Part shown: piece after piece, positions 1 to 12,299 of the stretch
How positions within the stretch are numbered: the stretch's first letter is position 1
Layout of the letters: each line of letters begins with the position of its first letter
NCBI RefSeq assembly: GCF_001640805.2
Contig: NC_066838.1
Span: 2,697,101 to 2,761,100, forward strand
DNA length: 64,000 bases
Source: Lates calcarifer
Taxonomy: Eukaryota; Chordata; Actinopteri; Centropomidae
Direction: 5' to 3'
Made by a program: the position numbers and the translations under genes
Notes under the pieces: generated by a model
Database searches by the model: none
Told to the model about the DNA's origin: nothing
What the model saw: the letters and a program-made list of their open reading frames with translations, nothing else

Positions 1-1440
1 TTTTATTGAGTGAAAAAGGTGATTTAAAGAAAAATGTTAGTACTCCTCTACTCAAAAGTATTGTTCTGGTGTCAGTTCTGAAACCCCGGTATTGAATATC
101 GAGCTGTGTTTTCTCCCCTGGTGGGGGTGCCTTAGTTTTTGTGGGTATTTCTCATCCTTGCAGCTTTTTCAAGCTACTTGTTTAAAACTTAGGGGTCTAA
201 AAATAGATTAATTGATGTAGTGGCAATTTTCTCAATCTTTTGTACACTATGCAGCAAAAATCTTTGTTGGACTGTGTCAACACAGACTGTGAAAGCGAGA
301 TTGTATCTTTTGAAAAACAATTCAATTCACTACACACAGCTACAGACTTACATGGTCTGGAATGACCAGTGGCTTACGTTGGCTCATGTTTGTGAACATT
401 AGCAAACTTTAGATTGACATTTATGACTTGTGCTGCTGTTACACTATGTTCAGCATTAAACATGATTCCAATATAACTAAAGGTTGAAGCTGAACACATT
501 TCTCAGTTCAACACACTCAGGGGTATTGCTGCTACAGTTTTATTTGGCCTGATGTGATCACTACCTTATGATGGCTAATCAGCTACAGTTAGCAAACATT
601 AAACAAATATCGCTGTGTAAATGACATTACTGAATCAATTTGCTGACTTTGCTGACTATCTTTTATGTGCTAGTGACTCACTGCTGGCGGGAGATTTGGT
701 GCTATAGTCTGATATCACAAGTAGCTTATGGTGACTAAAGTTTAGAGAGATAATGCCTTTATAACTGACTGTTTCATTGAATCAGTTTGCTGATTTTATC
801 ACTGTTAAATGTGTGTGTGCTAAACTGTTTTTGCCTCCATCTTTTACAGGAAAGTTTGATTCATAAAATAAACTTCTGATGTTAAACATTTTCATATCAC
901 TCTTTCACATCAAACTAACAGGATTTTCTTTTAGATAAAATGTACAGGGTGCACAAAACATCACTCTCTGCCTTCTTTATAGTAAATACAGCACTATACA
1001 CATTTATTACATTCAGTTGGCAGCCATGACAGAGAGAAGAATGATGCTTTGGCTGTGTAATAGACTGATTGAAAACAGACATATGAATGTGCAGGGCAGC
1101 GCAGCATGCATACACATGCATACACACACTCACATACACGCAGATATTTACAAGGCTAATTAAAATAAAAAAAACCCTTCACATTTTCATTTTTATTATG
1201 CATAGGCACTATGTTAATAATACAGGCACACATGCTCTCATTTACTCACACTCTGGCAGAGGCTTTTTGGATCAGCGCACATTCTGACGGGTCCTGCAGT
1301 ATGCTGGTCAGAAATAGTAAGAGGATGCTAGATGCTTGAACCACATACTGCCACTTTTCCTTGTGGATCTTTTTCTAGGAAGAGCGTGGCAGCTGTGGCT
1401 TTTCAGAACCTAGATCCATCCATCAACCAGCACCCATGGT
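1..1440. other. Noncoding stretch, nothing recognised
   Basis: AT-rich sequence with only short chance reading frames. I see no conserved protein, RNA gene or clear repeat here. It lies far 5' of PLAGL2 and could be intergenic or a long 5' intron of that gene. Confidence 0.5.
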
Positions 1441-1660
1441 TTACACCACACAACATACACACACACACACACAGACACACACCCTCTTTCCTCTCCCTCT
1501 TTTCCCTCCCCTCCTTTCTCCATTTCCATGTATCTTTACTTCTTTCCATCCTCTCTTTTCCTTTTCTTCATCCCCCTTTCTCTCTACCATGCTGTCCATC
1601 CATCCCTCTCTGTTTTGCCCTTCATCCATCCTTCTCTCCCAGACTAAGTTTACAGCCCCC
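1441..1660. repeat. (CA)n microsatellite followed by pyrimidine tract
   Basis: A CA/ACAC run at about 1451-1484 passes directly into a CT-rich tract, almost free of purines on the + strand, to about 1650. The open frames across it on both strands encode only low-complexity His/Thr or Ser/Pro/Leu runs and are not genes. Confidence 0.85.
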
Positions 1661-3430
1661 AGGCCACTTCCGCCAGGCTGTCTGCAACAGATTTATTAAT
1701 AGGCTTTTCTCTCTCTGCAGTAAACACAGCGTTGGTTTAGGGGGTCGTCTCTCAGACACTGATAGTCTTGTGCTTAACCTTAGGCACTGACTGACTTGGG
1801 AATGGAGGAAAGTCTGTTGGTTTCAAAGGTGAGCCACAGTAGATTAAGTCAAAGAAGGACTGCTGGAAATAAACACAAGTAGGAAACAGAAGTGATTTGC
1901 AGTGAAAGAGCTAACAAGATTAGCAGATTTTGTGATATTTTATAGCATTTTTAATTTTTCAGGTTGACTTTGGTGAAGTGAGAAAACAGTTTGGCCATGT
2001 CAAAGATCAATTTGGAGATTTCGCTACATGTATTGCAAACATGCTGTGTGCACCTCAGCTTGCTGATTCACTGTAACATACATAAGGAGCTAACAAAAAC
2101 AGTCTTGCTGCAAGGTCCATTCAGGGGCTGTTTTGGAGCTTTTTGATCATTTCCCTTGATCCAAGACTTCTGGTCCATGTTAGTTTAAAAGTTAGGACTG
2201 AAAGTTCATCCCTGACCCTGGAAACAGCAGTCTCAACTGACTCAAAGCCCTGACCCCCGTTTATTAGCCCACAGTTGCTACAACTGTCAAGCTGTCTCTT
2301 GCAGTTCACTATGATAAGCTAATTAAGCTAACATAGCTCCACCAGCTGGTTGAAAATGTTCTGCTGCTGACTTGTTTTACATGAGAACCAGTCTTAAATA
2401 TTCACTTGATGGCTACATAATTGGTATTGTGCTAAAAGACTAAAGCCAAAGCAACATATTGAAGGCAAAAAGTCGGCATTCTTATCAGCTGATCCATGTG
2501 AAATAGGAAATGCTCCTTGGTTTGGGTGATAGCACAGGGTTAGTTTGCTATGGTCAGTAGTTAATTATTCAATTCTATGACAAGTGAGCAAACTCCATCT
2601 GTTGATGAAGATTGCGTGATTAGATCAAAAACTCCTGAATCACTACTCACTGTATTGCGATGAGATCGTCTTGTCCATTACTATTTCCACAATCAGTTGT
2701 GAATAAAACTGAAGAAGTCTCTTAAATCAGAGGTGAAACATCTTCAAGTACCTACAAGTCCATTTGCCCTCGAATCAACTCTTTTTAGATAACCATGACC
2801 CAAATGACTGTGAGTCTTCACAGACGTTGAATGAAAAGTGAGTTTGTCAAAGTCCACAGTAAAACAAAATATCATCACTCAGCCCTTTATGACTGCATGT
2901 CTAGCTGTAAACCCTTTCATTTACTGTATTGGGATATGTGTGTGGTACTGTCATACTGATCTTCTCCTGTCCACATGAATCATTCATTCTGAGTTCAGGA
3001 AAAATGAAGACATTCTGAAATGGAACATCTGCATTAAGTGACGATCAGAGCTTTTTTGCATGCTTAATTTGTGTGAGCCATTTAAGAGCAAGTGGAGTGG
3101 CACTGCACCAGCGGTCAGGTGTCTGCAGACCCACCACATGAAACATGACCTAATGCTCTGCTGGCCTGTCATCATGCTGGATTGAATACCTAGAAAAAAC
3201 ACATACCTTGAACGATATACTGACGTCCTCATGGTTATTGCAGATGTAGCGTTTAAAGGGTCCTCTTACCGCTGCGTGTGTTTCTGTTACAATGCTGCAG
3301 AGATTTTTTATTAGAATATCATTGAGTCTGACTTTCTGAAACAATTGCTTAACAGATGGTTGCGTTTTCTTTTTTTGTTCAGAAAGAAAAATTTTTTTTT
3401 AGCATTTTTTTATGTTGATGGTTTTCTTTA
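1661..3430. other. Noncoding stretch, nothing recognised
   Basis: No reading frame with recognisable protein similarity and no clear repeat boundary. Short frames at 2121-2309 and 2984-3344 on the minus strand have no domain features. Confidence 0.45.
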
Positions 3431-3439
3431 ATGAATTTA

Positions 3440-3650
3440 AATAAGTGAATAATAGTTTGGTCTAAAATGTCAGAAAATACAGAAGAAGTCCCCTCGCGAG
3501 TTTCCAGAGCCTACAGTGACGTTCAGATTGTTTATTTGTCCAAATCCCAAAGTATGCAGTCTGTCAGCTACAGGAAAACTGGTTAAGTTGGAACTAGCAA
3601 AATATTTGGCATTTTTGCTTGAAAAATTACTTAAATGCTTAATTAGTCAC
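3440..3650 (+). repeat. Degenerate dispersed repeat (inverted-end 'GCTGCAACTA' family), copy 1
   Basis: It carries the internal signature of a common teleost repeat: 'TAAAATGTCAGAAAATA', then a GTTTCC-type block, then a 'TTTGTCC' block. The ends are decayed. The same internal order recurs in copies near 4.0, 11.4, 18.7, 19.2, 19.5 and 21.5 kb. I cannot name the family from sequence alone; it looks like a non-autonomous DNA transposon. Confidence 0.55.
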
Positions 3651-4027
3651 AAAGCCTTTATATTTATTTGATTTATTAAATATTTATTACTAATTCCACA
3701 TATAGTTTTTAAGCTCATAGTCTTTGACAGTTTTTTTCTGTTTTTCTAAGTTTATTTATTGATCTGGGTTGCAAGCTGCTGAATCCAGGTTTTCTTGCAG
3801 TAATAGATTTAATTGAATATTTACTCCCTGATGTGATGAAAATACTTGTAATTCAACATAAACTACAACAGCCTTCCTGTCATAAGAAAGCATTTTAAGG
3901 CAGGCTTTTTGTTCTTTAGAAATATTTGAGCAGATATATTGACACCACTTTTCAATAAGCAGCTCATCAGGTCAGTCAGCCAGTGTCATACAGAAACTGA
4001 CTGATTCAGTTGGCTCACGGTCAGAGC

Positions 4028-4314
4028 GACTAAAGCTACAAGCTCAATTAATCTGCTGATTATTTTCTTGATTAATGTTTTAATCGTTGGTCCTGTAAAA
4101 TGTTAGAAAAAAATGAGCTTTAGAAGTTTCCCAGAGCAGAGGTGACATATTCAAATTGCTGTTCAGGGCATTGTTATTATGAAGAGAGAGAGGGACAAGC
4201 AGCTTCTGAATAATTGTCGTGTTCCTTGGATAGTAACAAATTGATTGATTATCAAAATTGTTGCAGTTTAATTTTTTGACGACTGATTAATCGATTAATC
4301 ATTTCAGCTCTTAT
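4028..4314 (+). repeat. Degenerate dispersed repeat (inverted-end 'GCTGCAACTA' family), copy 2
   Basis: Starts with 'CTCAATTAATCTGCTGATTA' and ends with 'GATTAATCGATTAATCATTT' followed by CAGCTC. The inner core contains 'TGTTAGAAAAAAATGAG' and 'GTTTCCCAGAGC'. Ends rich in ATTAATCGATTA in inverted orientation are the hallmark of this family. Confidence 0.65.
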
Positions 4315-5820
4315 GGTTTCAGTTTTGAAAAAACAAAGTTTAGACTACTCATTTGAAAACAGAACACGCTATGAAATTAGTGAAATGATTTTTGACATTT
4401 TATACACTAAATAATTGCTTAGAGAGAACAGCAGTAAATGAAGCTGTGGGAGATGACCTGAACATTTTTCTACTATAAATGAATCTTAGTGGCATTTGGA
4501 GCTTAGCAGGTGACACCTCTGGACTGGAAGTTTACTCATACCCAACGGTGGACACGGACAGAAATCCATTTGTGAAATAGGGCAAAACTTCAGCCATCAT
4601 TGAGTTTACCTGTTGCTTTAATCCAAGTCCTTTTAGTCCCTTCCCGTAAATATAAAAGCGCATTCAGATTTAGTTCATTTTTGGATTTTTTGTCTGTCAG
4701 CAGGAGTGTTATGATTTCCTGTTTTGAAGAGATCTGACAAAAAATCTTGGCTGAAAAAGAACTAAATCCATCCCCAGTCTGAAAAATAAAAATGTATTCC
4801 TATTATTATCTGTTCACATGCTAAGCTGCGATTTGAGCCAAAGTGGAAGTATTGTGGTGCACTGGTATCATGCGCTGTAGCTGAGGAATGCACCACTACT
4901 AGACAGTCTAGTATGTACATGCAGAGAAAGGACTGATGCATGTTAGAGTGTTGTTGAGATTCAACACGTGACTCAGCACAGAGTTATGTGTGTTACCAGC
5001 ACAGTAATATCTGGAATATGGATCCGGTCTGTCCAGCACAGTCTAGAGATGCTGATTTGTGAGTCAGCGAATGGCCGAAACCCGATCCATGTGGAGAGAG
5101 AGAGTTAACTCCTGACTCACACACACACATACAGCTACAGTAGTAGTGACAGATGATTGCGCTGCTCCTGATTCATTCTCAGGAGAAAGTAAGAAGGGAG
5201 CAGGAGAAAAAGCGGAGAGAAAGCAGAATGTAGCCACAGTGTCTGATGACACATCCCCTCTTCCTTCCTCTGAAGTGATTTTTAATAACGCCTCCACCAC
5301 CCCGCCCTACTCAACAATCCCCTACTCACTAAATAATGCCAAGCAAAACCTCTGACTCCCTTGGTAGACAAAAGAAAATTCTCTACAGCTCAAGTGTTCA
5401 CTGACTGAAATGCAGCTGGGGAGGGAAGTAAAAATTACTACTTTCTCTCAGTATTCGAGCGTGAATCAAAATAAATTAGCTGATAGATGTATTGATTGAG
5501 CGACTGGCTGCCACCTGAGATTTGTTTTTGAGAAAAATATAGTCTAAGTAATGTGAGAATAGAGAAAAACAGGAGGGCGAGTAGCATTACCAGTTACCTG
5601 AAAAGTCTGTGTGTCTTCAAGTTTACATGTTGAGAAGAGTATTGACACTGATGCCTCGTACAAGCACTCTACATGCAAATACTCAGGAACTGTTAAATAT
5701 TCATGCCTACCATTGCTGTATGCATGGTTGGTTTCTTTTTACAGTCCAGCTACTCTGTGTAGTTCTAACCAATAGACTGTCTATAATGGATGTAGTGGAA
5801 ATGAAAAACTAGCATTACTA
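4315..5820. other. Noncoding stretch, nothing recognised
   Basis: Mixed-composition sequence. A purine-rich patch at about 5090-5240 includes a short (CA)n at 5120-5130. The opposing short frames at 5064-5355 show no domain and no splice context that I would trust. Confidence 0.45.
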
Positions 5821-5825
5821 CAGAA

Positions 5826-5990
5826 TATATATATATATATATATAATTTGTTCTAAATGGCATGTACTGTTATTGGTTAAGTTGGAGTGAATTTTAATGA
5901 CTTATTTGGTAGTTTAACTTAACTTAGAACTTTAACTAATAATGGATTATATTATATATAAATATATAATATATTTATATTATATGATCA
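5826..5990. repeat. (AT)n microsatellite and AT-rich palindromic tract
   Basis: A pure AT run lies at about 5826-5845. A second ATATAT/TATAAT tract lies at about 5950-5990. Confidence 0.8.
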
Positions 5991-6079
5991 CATGTTTTGT
6001 TTGTAAAATAATTTTGCATATTTTGCAATTTAACATAACCAGTGACTATAGCTCTCAAATAAATGTAAACAGTACAGCG

Positions 6080-6535
6080 TAGGGATAAACCGATACCGCA
6101 TTTTTTCAATCCAATTACAAGTACAAGTACTTACATTTATTTTCATCAGATATTGTTTCATTCTCTGGCTGTAAGAAATTGCTGACTGACCCTAACCCTC
6201 TTTGAACTCAGCGTCATGTTGGTTTTTTAGATGTTTTATCAGATTGCTTGTGTTGAAAGTACTCGCTCTCGTCCCTCCTCTTGACAGCTTTGCAGAGCAT
6301 AATTTGCTGTCCGCTTTACTTTTGTCACCATCATCCACTTTGAAATACCTCCACACCGCCGACATTGCTCCTCCTTGCTCTCAATTAGCACCTGACCACC
6401 CAACTGTACGTCACGCTGCCGTAAAGCGGTATCGGGTGCTGTGGTACGGGAACACTTTTATGAATACGAGTACAAGTACAGGAACAGGGTATTGGACAGA
6501 TACTTGATGCTGGTATTGGTATCGGTGCATCCGTA
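6080..6535. mobile_element. hAT-like non-autonomous DNA transposon with TIRs and 8-bp TSD
   Basis: The left end reads TAGGGATAAACCGATACC. The reverse complement of the right end reads TACGGATGCACCGATACC, so 15 of 18 positions agree. Flanking the element are 8-bp direct repeats, GTACAGCG at 6072-6079 and GTACAGTG at 6536-6543, which differ at one base. TAGGG-type ends with 8-bp duplications fit the hAT superfamily. The inside repeats 'ACAAGTACAAGTAC'-like motifs and 'GGTATCGG' and encodes no transposase. A 101-codon frame inside it (6202-6507) is therefore transposon filler and not a gene. Confidence 0.8.
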
Positions 6536-6543
6536 GTACAGTG

Positions 6544-7315
6544 TTTCCTCTGAAGACTAGTGGAGCAGAAAGAAAAAGTAGAGAAAATGGAAATGTATGT
6601 GAACTGTATGTTAGCGCAGTACTTAGGTAAAATTATTGTTTTGTTAAGGGGACCGTGAGACCTTTAAGAGATTGTGACTTTGGCATAAGATCCTGCAGTC
6701 AGCAATCAGATACCTGCTTATTATAACTAACACCATCACCATCACTCACAGTCACTATTAACAATCATGACATCAGGTCTTAATGCTAAATTAGGGCTGT
6801 GTGTATTCATACATGTGCACCATGAGCCAGGTCATATATTAGTAAATGTATGTCAAAGTGAGTTATTACTGCAGCTCTCTGAGCCTAATGGCTATATGGT
6901 TATGGCCTATAATACATTACTACAACATGCACCGTTCTGTTATGACAGGGGACCTTTGCACATCACACGCTGACAACTGTCAAAATAAAAGCCAAACCAA
7001 ACCAAACAAAAGGCAAGTTGAATCTGAGATTAATTTTTGACCTCTGAAGTTATAGTTTGACAAAGAGAGAAAAAAAAAACTTAACTCAAGGTTCACTTAC
7101 TAGATTTCTTTTTTAGACTCGTCAGACATAAAAAATATCACCTCGTGGCCACTTTTTTTAGTTGAGTGATCATTACTATAATAAGAACAATATATAATAA
7201 TGAAATAAATGAATATATTAACATCATAAATAGATACTAAATATTTCATATTCCAATAAAATCAGTTATCACTGAGCTAATTGCCACCAGGATGCTCACA
7301 CTTGTCATTTTTGTC
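6544..7315. other. Noncoding stretch, nothing recognised
   Basis: AT-rich, with small unremarkable frames. No repeat family or gene recognised. Confidence 0.45.
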
Positions 7316-7800
7316 CCTCTTCACCTGTTAGCTTCTCTACTTGTCTTCCTCCCCTAACTTGTTTATCAACCTGCATACTCCTCTCCTCTCCTGGCTCTCG
7401 CTCTTACTGCTGTGTTTTGATCAGTTGCTGAGCTGCCCCTCTTCTCCCCCTCACAGCACATTTCCCCTTCTCCCCTCTTTTCTCAAGCATACTTCTCTCT
7501 CTCATTATTTCCTTCAAGTATACTCCTCTGTGCCACTCTCTTCTCGGAGCTTTGAATTTTCCCCCTTCTCCTCACTCTCTTTTTTCTTACCCTCTGTCTT
7601 TCTCCCTCCCCTCCAACAACCACTTACCAAATTTAACCCCTCACCCACTCAAATGCATTCCACCAGTTTCATAAACACACACATGCTACCAAACATGTAA
7701 TGGTACTTAGAGGGACTTCCTCCTCTCTCCTCATCTTTCCTCACATCTCTCCATCTATTCTCTCCCCCTTTTTCTCTCTCCTCTCTCGCTTTCTCCTCAA
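7316..7800 (+). repeat. Long pyrimidine-rich (CT/TCC) tract
   Basis: About 480 bases dominated by C and T on the + strand (many CTCTCC, CTTCTC and CCCC blocks). The 119-codon frame at 7341-7700 is a by-product, because its protein is Ser/Leu/Pro/Phe low-complexity. Long one-sided purine/pyrimidine tracts can form triplex or other non-B structures. Confidence 0.75.
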
Positions 7801-8010
7801 AGTCTCGGTGAACAACAACAACAAGTTGGAAAAATGAAAGTGGGGTGACAACTGCGAGTCCCCTTTCTGCGTCCCCTCCAGGGCCAGTGTGAAGTTTTCA
7901 GTTTGATTGAAGGCCTCTTTTCTGTGGTGTGCGGTGTGAAAGCTGTCCTAATTGAATGATAAAGTGCCCCGAGATGGAGTCCAGTGAATAGTCAACAATG
8001 GCCAGCCTGT
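7800..8010. promoter_or_regulatory. Candidate conserved noncoding element
   Basis: This is a complex, non-repetitive block set between two pyrimidine tracts. It has a homeodomain-type CTAATTGAATGATA at about 7948-7961. Two RUNX-like hexamers, TGTGGT and TGCGGT, lie close together near 7923-7935. I infer possible enhancer function from composition and motif clustering only. Confidence 0.25.
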
Positions 8011-8315
8011 GTGTGGTAGAGGGATTTTGGTTCACATCCAGCCTCTGCCTCTCTACTCCGAGAGGGGGCCTATTATAACACTCTCTGCTGGACTCGGTCA
8101 CGTGATACTGCCTCGCTCCCTGCTACTCACCCCCATCTCCTCCCCTCCCTTCCCTGTTCATCCCTCCTCCTCCCTCCCCTCTCCCATCTCCCCCGCCCCA
8201 GTGTGGCCTGGCCAATCCGGTCACATCATCGGCCTCCTCTTCACTCTGCTGGTTTGGTTAGATGGTCTCATTTTGCAAGCGAGTGACTTCCAGTAGCAGC
8301 TATCTGTGCATGCGC

Positions 8316-8343
8316 ACACGTGTGTGTGTGTGTGTGTGTGTCT
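8316..8343. repeat. (GT)n microsatellite
   Basis: About 12 GT units preceded by CACAC, so a small ACACGTGTG palindrome sits at its left edge. Confidence 0.9.
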
Positions 8344-8459
8344 ATATGTATCTATTAAGTCAAAGTGCTCTGTTAGCCCTTCCACTGCTCCCAGGACAGC
8401 AAGGTGACTTGGAAAAACAGAAAGGCTGTAAGAAAATGAAGTTTCAAAAATGAAAAGAA

Positions 8460-10069
8460 AGCAGCTGATCCCAAATCAAATATTAAATTTCTGTTTACCT
8501 TTTTAGCCTGTGCCCCATAAAACAAGGCCATATCTTCTTACAACTCCTAGTTACTGTGTATGACATTTGTGTGAACATGAGTTATGAGCAGCATGAGTGT
8601 TCTTTCTTTCTCATGATGAATGAGATGAAATTCAGAATAAAAACATAAACATAAGGGAATATTTAATAAGGACTTGCATCCTTTTTATAGGCATTAAAAA
8701 ATCAAATTGTGTTTTTCGTAATTTACTAAAGGACATCACAGAGGTTTTGTTGCCACTCAAACAGAAGAAAGGCGGCACCACTGTGTGTCTGTATCTGTTA
8801 ATAAAGTGCAAAAGCAAGGTAAGAGATGAGAGGTAGGGTCAGAACAGAAGTTGCATTACTAACTTAGCTTACTAGAGTTCCCAGCATAGCAACACAAAAC
8901 AAGAGAGCAGCAATGTTCCAACCTGTTATTTTTCATCAGGTTTATATGTATGTGTCTCTCCTGACTTGAAAAGGCTCACAGCAGTTCCAGTTCACAATGA
9001 CATGACAGAGGTAGCCAGTGATAGCTGCTTAATAGCTAGCTAGCTTTAAGAGTTTAAAAGTTTCAGCAGAACTCTGCCACATTGATTTTTGTCACATCTC
9101 ATCCAATCATTGATCTTTTTTGCAAGATGAAATCATCAGGTTGTTTAGTATTTCCTCAAATACACACTTGCAGTTCCAACTTCTCTTAAACCACTGTTTT
9201 AAATTTCAGCAACAAAAAACTTTATGCTCCATTACTTTCCAGACATGAGCAACACATGTCACTGTCACATCTCATTTAGCTGCACTTTATGCAAAACAGC
9301 TAATTTACATCTGCAGTCTTAATAAGAACCTCAGTCAAATATGAATATGCACCCCTGACCATAATTTTCAAAAGGATTAGTAAATGTCCGCTGTTGTAAC
9401 AGACATTTCCTTCTATTATCTTGTGACCCCTTAGACTTGTCTTGGGACCACAAGACTGTAATGGAGGTTTGTTAACTTCATATTGGATGATTCAGATGGG
9501 CTCAATAGGCTCAGTGTTTGAGTGTAATCATGCTGCCCTTTTCATCTGTCCTGGTGCTGCATATCTAGACATTACTGAAAGCAATTGTCCAGTGTCTTCA
9601 AATGATATTAGGCATTGCCATTGCACAGATTAGCAAGGCAAGTATTGTTAGATTTAGCAGATTATTATCTTTTTATCTTTCAGTTATTCAGGCCTGGTTT
9701 GAAGTTGTTCACCTTCTGTGTGGTTGTTGTTGTGGATGTGAAGATGGCTGGTTGATCTCCCTTCATTCTCAGCTAGATGGCAGCATGGCCACCAAGAACC
9801 CAATCAATACTTTTCCTGATTTATCAGCGGTTCATCTGATATCAGGTGGTTTGCAGAGGAATACTCTCTGCATGTGGAGTGGTTGAGTCAGTGAGCATTA
9901 CCCTGACAGCGGCTGGTGGTAGAAGGCGCAGAGGGGCTGAGGATGGGCGTGCAGTAAAGAGCTGTGGTACGGATGCTGGGCAATCTGTTAACTATTTTAC
10001 CCTCCATCTGAAACCCAAACCTTTCTCAGAGAAAGACAGAGCTTCTAACAGAGCTCCTTACATTCCCCC

Positions 10070-10070
<1 letters not shown>
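8460..10070. other. Noncoding stretch, nothing recognised
   Basis: Short frames at 8632-8817, 9442-9633, 9602-9886 and 9846-10154 show no domain, no codon-use signal and no splice partners. Confidence 0.45.
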
Positions 10071-10076
<6 letters not shown>

Positions 10077-10111
<35 letters not shown>

Positions 10112-10150
10112 CACACACCCACACACACACAATCACACAGACACACATAC
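10077..10150. repeat. (CA)n microsatellite, imperfect
   Basis: An interrupted CA run of about 70 bases. Frames through it read as Thr/His or Val/Cys repeats and are not genes. Confidence 0.9.
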
Positions 10151-10355
10151 ATGAAAAGTGTCGGAGAGGTAGTGAGGTGGAAGACCACCCTCTGGCATCC
10201 CAGTCATTCAAATGAGTGTGTGTTTTTATCTCTGGAGGCTGGAAGAAAGGAGAAGGAAAGTGCTGTGTTAAAATGTGTTAATGAATAACTCCTGAGCTCA
10301 ACACTCTTTCTGCACAGACTCCCTGTCAATTCCTCCTTACTCTGTCCCAACAAAA

Positions 10356-10356
10356 C

Positions 10357-10412
<56 letters not shown>
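10356..10412. repeat. (CTTT)n tetranucleotide microsatellite
   Basis: About 14 nearly perfect CTTT units. Confidence 0.95.
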
Positions 10413-11387
10413 ACCATGAGTTACACCTGTCACAGTCCTGTTATGTTGTATTATATGCTTATATTGAACTGAAGAAAAGTGTAGCTCAGACTGATAACAC
10501 TGGAGAATATAAAGTGTTTTGCTGTGGACATAAAACATGGATTTGACGTTTAAATTTGAAACAATGGTTTTACAAAATAATTCTTTGTGTATCTCCTCTT
10601 CAAACTGTAAAATATACCAATAACTATACCAATAACTAAATTTAAGTTCATCATTTAAATGTAGTTGTATATAGTGTGCTGATGCATTGCATTAAAGCAG
10701 ACTTGGTGTTTTTGTAGACTTTACATTCATCCTGCTGCTGCCGTCAGCAGTGACATCAGCAGTGGGAAGCTACCATACATGCACAAGCCAAAACACCACC
10801 TCCACCATGTTTGACAGACAATGTGCTCTCTGTTTATTTCATCTTTTAGTCACTGGAGCTGATCTTTGTCTTACCTGACACTAACACTTAGTCCAGAAAT
10901 CTACAGATTATTACACTGCCGTTTTTCAAACTTGGCTTTTCTATTGTTGAGGCCTTTTACACAGTAGGTTTGTTTGGTGAAACCTCTTAGATTTGTTTCT
11001 TAACACTGTACCAAGTAGTTGAGTTTCAGTGTGTCTAGTTTATTCGATTACCTTTCTTAAAACTAGGAATATATGTATAAACTGTGTGAAGCTGTACAGT
11101 GTAAGTCTGGAAATATTCTATATTTTTCTTACAGTCAACACATTTAAAGACTAAGTTAATGTGTCCTACTAACAAGTACTGTGTGTGTATCCAAAGCCTG
11201 ATGTGTTTTATTCTTTTGAACCATAGAGTCATTGTTGTCTGAAACTATTAAAAACACATCAGGGAGCCACACTGTTGCACTCAGTGACATGTTCTTTCAT
11301 TACCATGAACACACACATACACTGTATTTAATTTTGACTCACTCCCACATACGCTGTCCTGCTGCCCTGAATACACACTGAAGCTGC

Positions 11388-11514
11388 AAATGTCCATTAA
11401 TCTGCTGATGAAAATAGTCCCCAACACATCTACCATTTTCTCCCATTTTAGAGCAAAAACAGTGAATCAAGAAAATAAGAGATGATGAAAACAGCAGTTA
11501 GTTGCAGCCCTGAT
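11388..11514 (-). repeat. Degenerate dispersed repeat (inverted-end 'GCTGCAACTA' family), copy 3
   Basis: Read on the minus strand it starts with 'CAGGGCTGCAACTAACTGCT', the typical terminal motif of the family. It continues through a TTTTCAT block to 'TTCATCAGCAGATTAATGG'. This short copy is internally deleted. Confidence 0.65.
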
Positions 11515-12040
11515 AGATACCTGTACATCTGCGTTACCAGTGTTGTTGTATATGCACTGCAGGCCATTGGTTTGTAGCTTCCCCTCGTGTGTCAGACTGT
11601 GTGGCCCACCTCTGATCAGTTACCCTAAAGTACTGCTCTGCTTCAACACAAAGACTCATCTGTGAGCTCAGACACTGGAGAGAAGAGACTCACTCCATGT
11701 CTCTGCAGGGCAAGAATGGATTGAGGTGATATGGGAGAAAGTGTGTTTGTTTTAATATGATTCTGACTGGCCTGAGAATCTGGGCCCAGGGTACAGTGTC
11801 ATTTTTTTCTTTGTAGTATACTAGGTTTCACAGGCTGTAACAGGCTGAAAGAGCTGATTTTTGTTTCCAATGCAAAAAATGTCACTCTGCTGTTTTGAAC
11901 TGAAATACCCCCATGTGTATGTCAGCTTCTGTTTTGAACATCTGTGTTATCTGCCCTTCTCAGTCTTTCTCTCTCGCACTCTGTTCCTGTCAGCTGGTTG
12001 CTTTCTCCTCTCTTTTCATCTCATTCTTTTTATGTTGTTA

Positions 12041-12100
12041 TGTTTTCTCTCTCTCTCTCTCTCTCTCTCCCCCCCCTCGCTCCTTCCCTCCTGCTTGCTT
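12041..12100. repeat. (CT)n microsatellite with C-run
   Basis: About 14 CT units followed by eight C, then more pyrimidine-rich sequence. The overlapping frames at 11861-12316 and 11913-12257 are Ser/Leu low-complexity and rejected as genes. Confidence 0.85.
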
Positions 12101-12119
12101 GTCGCACGGCTGTCATCCG

Positions 12120-12245
12120 CTGAAGGTGCCTGTGGCCTCCGATTCTCAGAACGTGATCAAGTTTCAAAAAAAATTCAAAGAATGCAAGCTGCCCACTGCC
12201 CATTTTTCAAGGCCCTGTTTATGCAAGAATGTTATTTTTACAAGT
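12120..12245. promoter_or_regulatory. Candidate conserved noncoding element
   Basis: A non-repetitive block with 'GAACGTGATCAAGTTTCAAA' and 'CAAGAATGTTATTTTTACAA'. It has balanced base use unlike the repetitive flanks. A regulatory role is inferred from texture only. Confidence 0.2.
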
Positions 12246-12299
12246 CTCTACCTTTAACCCCCCTCCCCTACACTACTTTCCTCCTTTTCCCTTCCATAA

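Noticed and set aside
6202..6507. 101-codon + strand frame
   Set aside because: Entirely inside the hAT-like element defined by its inverted ends and target duplications. It does not resemble a transposase.
7341..7700. 119-codon Ser/Pro/Leu-rich frame
   Set aside because: Produced by a CT-rich tract lacking stop codons. No start context or homology.
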